A program made the position numbers and the translations under genes. A DNA stretch of 27,777 nucleotides, from NCBI GenBank assembly GCA_030428695.1, contig JAUIEM010000085.1:1-27777 (forward strand), written 5' to 3'. The DNA is from a bacterium (GTDB lineage Bacteria > Planctomycetota > J058 > JAJDCP01). Shown in pieces: positions 24,519-27,777 of this stretch (the stretch's first letter is position 1; every line of letters starts with the position of its first letter). Below the pieces are notes generated by a model. The model searched no databases. It saw nothing but the letters and a program-made list of their open reading frames with translations, and was not told the origin of the DNA.

Positions 24519-26936
24519 ATGTCCCGGTTGCCGGTCCTGTTCCTGTTGCTCGCCGCGATGTGCGGGGCGGGGGAATCCTGGGCCATGCTCGATGGACTGG
24601 CACCGTTCTACAACCCCGAGCGCCCGCCGCCCCGCTCCTGGGCGATGCCGGTCTCCCACATCGACACCCTCACCCCGCCCTACATCGACCAGGCCCACCT
24701 CGCCGCCAGCCTGGAGCGCTTCGAGCGCTACTGCGAGCGGGCGGCAGCGCGCGGCTACGATGCGGTGTTCATCGGCAACGTGGTGCACCTCGCGAGCTTC
24801 GATGGGGTCGAGGGCGGGCCGGTGTACGCGCCCGCCAGCCCCTTCCGCCTGCGGGCCGCGGCCTACCGGGAAGCCTTCCGCGCCGCGGCGGCGAGCGCGG
24901 ACCGGCACGGTCTGCGGCTGGTGATCGAGACCGACTTTCCGGCGTGGACCACCGCTCTGGAGACCTGGCTCGGACCGGGGGGCGTCTCGCTCGACAATCC
25001 GCGCCTGTGGGAAGCCTGGCGCGCCGCCGTCGACGAGGTCTTCGACGCGACCGGGGCGGCCGCCCTGTCGGTGCGCGTGGGCGAAGGAGGCGGCGCGTAC
25101 GACGAGCCGGCCACCGGCTACCGGAGCGGGATCTCGGTGACGACGGTCGAGGCGACCCAGCGCGCGATCGCGGGCCTGCTCGGCCTGGTGGAAGACTACA
25201 ACGTCCGGCGTGGCGCGTCCAAACGGCTGCTGTTCCGCACCTGGACCATCGGCATCGGCGAGATCGGCGCCCTGCACACCGACCCGGAGCTGTACGAGCG
25301 CGTGTTCGCTCCGTTCTACGGCCGCGATGCGCTGCTGACGGTCATCAAGCACGTCGCGATGGACTTCTTCTGCCACGTGCCGCTCAACCCGACCATCGGC
25401 GTCGGGGAGCTGCCGCAGGTGGTCGAGTTCCAGGCCCGGCGCGAGTACGAGGGCTTCGGCCTGTTCCCGAACTACCGGGCGAGGCCCTTCGCCGAGGCGC
25501 TCGCGCGGTTCTCCCGCCAGGACACCTTCGCCGGCATCAGCGTGTGGCCGACCAACGGCGGCTTCCTCTATCCCGCCCGCCGCGCCTACTCCGCCGACGA
25601 GGAGGCCTGGATCGACGCGAACGTGCACGCCTACGGGAGGCTGCTCGCCGACCCGACGCGAGATCCCCGCGCCCTGGCCCGGGAGTGGGCGGAGGAGCGC
25701 GGCCTCGCCGGAGCGGACGCCGAGCGCGTCGCCTCCATCCTGCTGCGGGGGGAGGAGATCATCGAGCGGGGCTGGTACATCGTCCCCTACGCCGAGCGCG
25801 CGCCCGCGCTGTTCGGCCTCGACGTCTTCCCGACCCTGCTCTGGCACTACTGGACGCGGACCGTCACCGCCTACGGGGTGCAGGGCCTGATCGCCGAATT
25901 CGCCCTCGCCGACCTCGAGAGGTCCCTCGCCGACGGGCAGTGGGCGGTCGCCGAGCTCGACGCGCTGCTGGCCGAGGCGGCGCTGCTCCCGGCGAGCCCT
26001 TTCCGCGCGCGGCTGCTCGCGGCCCTCGAGTACCAGCGCAGCCTGCTCGCGGTGCTCGAGCGCTACCGGGCGGTGCTGCTCTACCACCAGGCCTGGACGC
26101 GCAGCGGTGACCGAGGCGCCTACCAGGCCTGGCAGGCCGCCCTGCCCGAGCTCGCCGCCCGGGTCGACGGGCACGAGCAGGCCTACGGCCAGGATCCCCT
26201 GCTGCCGGCGATGGACCTGTCGGAGGTCCGGCGGATGCTGCGCGATGACGCCTGGATCCCGACGCTGCGACCGGTCGCGGGCGTGCTCGCGGCCTGGCTG
26301 CTGCTCCTCGGTGCGTTGGTACTGCTGCCGCAGCGCGTGGTCGACAGGCTGCCGCGGGTGAAGGGAGCCGGCGGGGGCTTCCTCCTGTGCGCGACGGCGG
26401 CGGCGTCGTGCGGCGCGGCGGTCGGCGTGCTGACCACCGGCTACCGCTTCGCCGCCGTCGCCGGTCTGAGCAGCGCGGCGGCCCTCCTCGTCTGCCTCGC
26501 CCCGGCCCTGTGCGCCTCCCTCGCGGGGCGCGGCCCGCGCTCTCCCTGGACCGCGAGCGCGACGCTGCTCGCGCCGGCGCTCGCCGGCCTCGCCCTCGCC
26601 CTCGCGGTGTTCGCCGCGCGCGGCCCGGCGCGGCTGCACCTCGTGTACGTGCAGGCGGCGCTGCACGGGCACGTGCGCACAGGGGTCATGGTGCTCGCCG
26701 GGCTGTTCGCCCTCGGCCAGCTCGCCGCCCTGGTGCTCGCCCTGCGTCGCGGCTGCCGGCGGGGGCGTCGAGCGCTCGCCGGAGTCGGCGCGGCCCTGCT
26801 TGTTCTGGGCGCGAGCGTCGGGGGACTGCTCGCCGCGGGGCCCGTCGATGCGATCCTCGCGCTCAACGACGTCACGCGGGTCGCGCCGACCATTCTCGGC
26901 GAGGCGGGGACGGGGGTCGAGGATCTGCTCGAATAG
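24519..26936 (+). CDS. GH67-like glycoside hydrolase domain fused to a C-terminal membrane domain
   Basis: An 805-residue protein. A signal peptide (MSRLPVLFLLLAAMCGAGES) precedes a TIM-barrel-like region to about 380. WAMPVSHIDTLTPPYID, LVIETDFPAW, RTWTIGIGEIG (240-250) and PQVVEFQARREYEG (299-312) recall alpha-glucuronidase (GH67) family patterns, where a VEFQ...EY segment is conserved. E189 (RVGEGG), E303 and E310 are candidate active-site or structural acids. Residues 385-570 are helical. About six hydrophobic helices follow from 577 to 790, unusual for GH67. The ATG at 24519 has GAGGTG upstream. The barrel would face the periplasm. The family assignment is by motif recall only; catalytic activity is unproven. 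Confidence 0.65.
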   Translation: MSRLPVLFLLLAAMCGAGESWAMLDGLAPFYNPERPPPRSWAMPVSHIDTLTPPYIDQAHLAASLERFERYCERAAARGYDAVFIGNVVHLASFDGVEGGPVYAPASPFRLRAAAYREAFRAAAASADRHGLRLVIETDFPAWTTALETWLGPGGVSLDNPRLWEAWRAAVDEVFDATGAAALSVRVGEGGGAYDEPATGYRSGISVTTVEATQRAIAGLLGLVEDYNVRRGASKRLLFRTWTIGIGEIGALHTDPELYERVFAPFYGRDALLTVIKHVAMDFFCHVPLNPTIGVGELPQVVEFQARREYEGFGLFPNYRARPFAEALARFSRQDTFAGISVWPTNGGFLYPARRAYSADEEAWIDANVHAYGRLLADPTRDPRALAREWAEERGLAGADAERVASILLRGEEIIERGWYIVPYAERAPALFGLDVFPTLLWHYWTRTVTAYGVQGLIAEFALADLERSLADGQWAVAELDALLAEAALLPASPFRARLLAALEYQRSLLAVLERYRAVLLYHQAWTRSGDRGAYQAWQAALPELAARVDGHEQAYGQDPLLPAMDLSEVRRMLRDDAWIPTLRPVAGVLAAWLLLLGALVLLPQRVVDRLPRVKGAGGGFLLCATAAASCGAAVGVLTTGYRFAAVAGLSSAAALLVCLAPALCASLAGRGPRSPWTASATLLAPALAGLALALAVFAARGPARLHLVYVQAALHGHVRTGVMVLAGLFALGQLAALVLALRRGCRRGRRALAGVGAALLVLGASVGGLLAAGPVDAILALNDVTRVAPTILGEAGTGVEDLLE

Positions 26937-27000
26937 CGGTCCCCGCGATCCGCGCCCGCGCTTCCGGGATGCGGTTCGCCTTCCGGCGTGGGCGTAAAGG

Positions 27001-27029
27001 TTCAACTGCGTTCGCCGAGCCAGTACAAT
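27001..27029 (+). promoter_or_regulatory. Probable promoter of the terminal lipoprotein gene
   Basis: TACAAT (27024-27029), a near-perfect -10 box, has TTCAAC (27001-27006) 17 bases upstream. It lies about 29 bases before the ATG at 27058, in the 121-base gap after the glycosidase gene. Confidence 0.55.
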
Positions 27030-27057
27030 GCCGCCGGCCCCAAGACGGAGACCGACG

Positions 27058-27777
27058 ATGCCGAGACGCCTCCCCCTCCTGCTCGCGGTCCTGCTGCTCG
27101 CCGGCTGCGGCGACGACGAGATCCGCGTCTACCGTGTGCCGAAGCGCGCCGACCTCGCGCCGCGCCCGGCCCCGACCAGCTCCTTCCGCTGGGAGGCCCC
27201 GGCCGGCTGGCAGGAGGTCGCGCCCACCGGCGACCAGCTCGCCCGCTTCCGCCTGCCCGGAGAGGCCGGGCCGGCCGACTGCACCCTGTCCCTGCTCGCA
27301 GGGGACGGCGGCGGCGCGCTGAACAACGCGAACCGCTGGCGGGCGCAGATGGGGCTCGCGCCGATCGACGAGCAGCAGCTGCTCGACGGCGTGCAGATGG
27401 TGCGCATGGCCGGGGCGCCGGGCTTCGTGCTCAGCCTGCGCGGCAGCTACACCCCGATGGGCGGCGCGCCGCAGCCCGGCTCGCAGATGGTCGGGGCGAT
27501 GTCCCTGACCGCCCACGGCAGCCTGTTCCTCAAGCTGGTCGGCCCCGAGGCGACGGTCACCGAGCACGTCGAGGACTTCGTGCGCTTCCTCGCCTCGGTC
27601 CACGACACCCACGACCACGGACACGCCGCCCACACGCCGAGCGCGTCGCCGCCTCCGCCGACCTCGAACCTGCAGTGGAGCCGCCCGGCCGGCTGGGAAA
27701 CGGAGGCTGCCGGCGGCATGCGCCTGGCCAGCTTCCGCATCCCCCTCGGGCACGGCGAGCCACACCACAGCTCCGGC
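27058..27777 (+). CDS. Lipoprotein with repeated PAGW modules, 3' end missing
   Basis: The frame is open from ATG 27058 to the window edge (240 codons). MPRRLPLLLAVLLLAGC gives a lipoprotein signal with lipidation at Cys17, and GGAG lies seven bases before the ATG. Module 1 (about 42-180) begins FRWEAPAGW and includes LARFRLPG and NNANRWRAQMGL. A His-rich linker follows (HDTHDHGHAAH, 182-192). A second module begins LQWSRPAGW at 205 with LASFRIPLG, so the protein is an internal duplication cut off by the window. Exported lipoproteins with such W-x-x-PAGW domains occur, to my recollection, in Planctomycetota and Verrucomicrobiota, function unknown. The histidines could bind a metal. Confidence 0.8.
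   Translation, partial: MPRRLPLLLAVLLLAGCGDDEIRVYRVPKRADLAPRPAPTSSFRWEAPAGWQEVAPTGDQLARFRLPGEAGPADCTLSLLAGDGGGALNNANRWRAQMGLAPIDEQQLLDGVQMVRMAGAPGFVLSLRGSYTPMGGAPQPGSQMVGAMSLTAHGSLFLKLVGPEATVTEHVEDFVRFLASVHDTHDHGHAAHTPSASPPPPTSNLQWSRPAGWETEAAGGMRLASFRIPLGHGEPHHSSG

Overview
The window is a very GC-rich, densely coded stretch of bacterial chromosome. Genes abut or overlap by a few bases (ATGA, TGATG and GTGA junctions). No insertion sequence, phage gene or CRISPR array is visible, and no gap without a gene exceeds about 230 bases. Several traits suggest a high-GC Planctomycetota-like bacterium: a HEAT-repeat protein, a large TPR lipoprotein, a C-terminal CPCG...CPEC zinc ribbon, two DUF3592-type membrane proteins, and a lipoprotein with repeated W-x-x-PAGW modules. 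This assignment is an inference; a myxobacterium-like lineage would also fit some of the traits.

Layout. Bases 3-206 hold the 3' end of a HEAT-like gene. A minus-strand operon (4075 down to 257), with a good sigma-70-type promoter at 4110-4139, encodes an aldehyde dehydrogenase, an enoyl-CoA hydratase, a CrtW-type carotenoid ketolase/desaturase and a SpoU-family RNA methyltransferase. On the plus strand follow an initiator tRNA with its own promoter and terminator, a TauE/SafE transporter carrying a strange in-frame 162-base insert, a ureohydrolase and a PAP2 phosphatase; these three protein genes are translationally coupled.

Bases 7318-15052 form a three-gene envelope operon: a TPR lipoprotein ending in ten DPF motifs, a 1458-residue exported protein of unknown family, and an S2P-like membrane protein whose HExxH site reads HELGP. 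A convergent gene encodes a flippase-like membrane protein. Bases 16230-21087 hold a small Ig-like protein followed by a 1389-residue protein with two C2-like regions, one with a clear calcium-site signature. This pair looks like cargo or an adaptor of a secretion or injection apparatus, but no apparatus gene is in the window. Facing it on the minus strand are two coupled genes of unknown function, one with a zinc ribbon.

The last part holds two convergent DUF3592-type genes separated by hairpins, a GH67-like glycosidase fused to a membrane domain, and a 3'-truncated lipoprotein with a histidine-rich linker.

The best candidates for undescribed biology are the DPF-lipoprotein / giant exported protein / pseudo-S2P operon and the Ig-like / C2-domain pair. 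The insert inside tauE is the most striking local anomaly.
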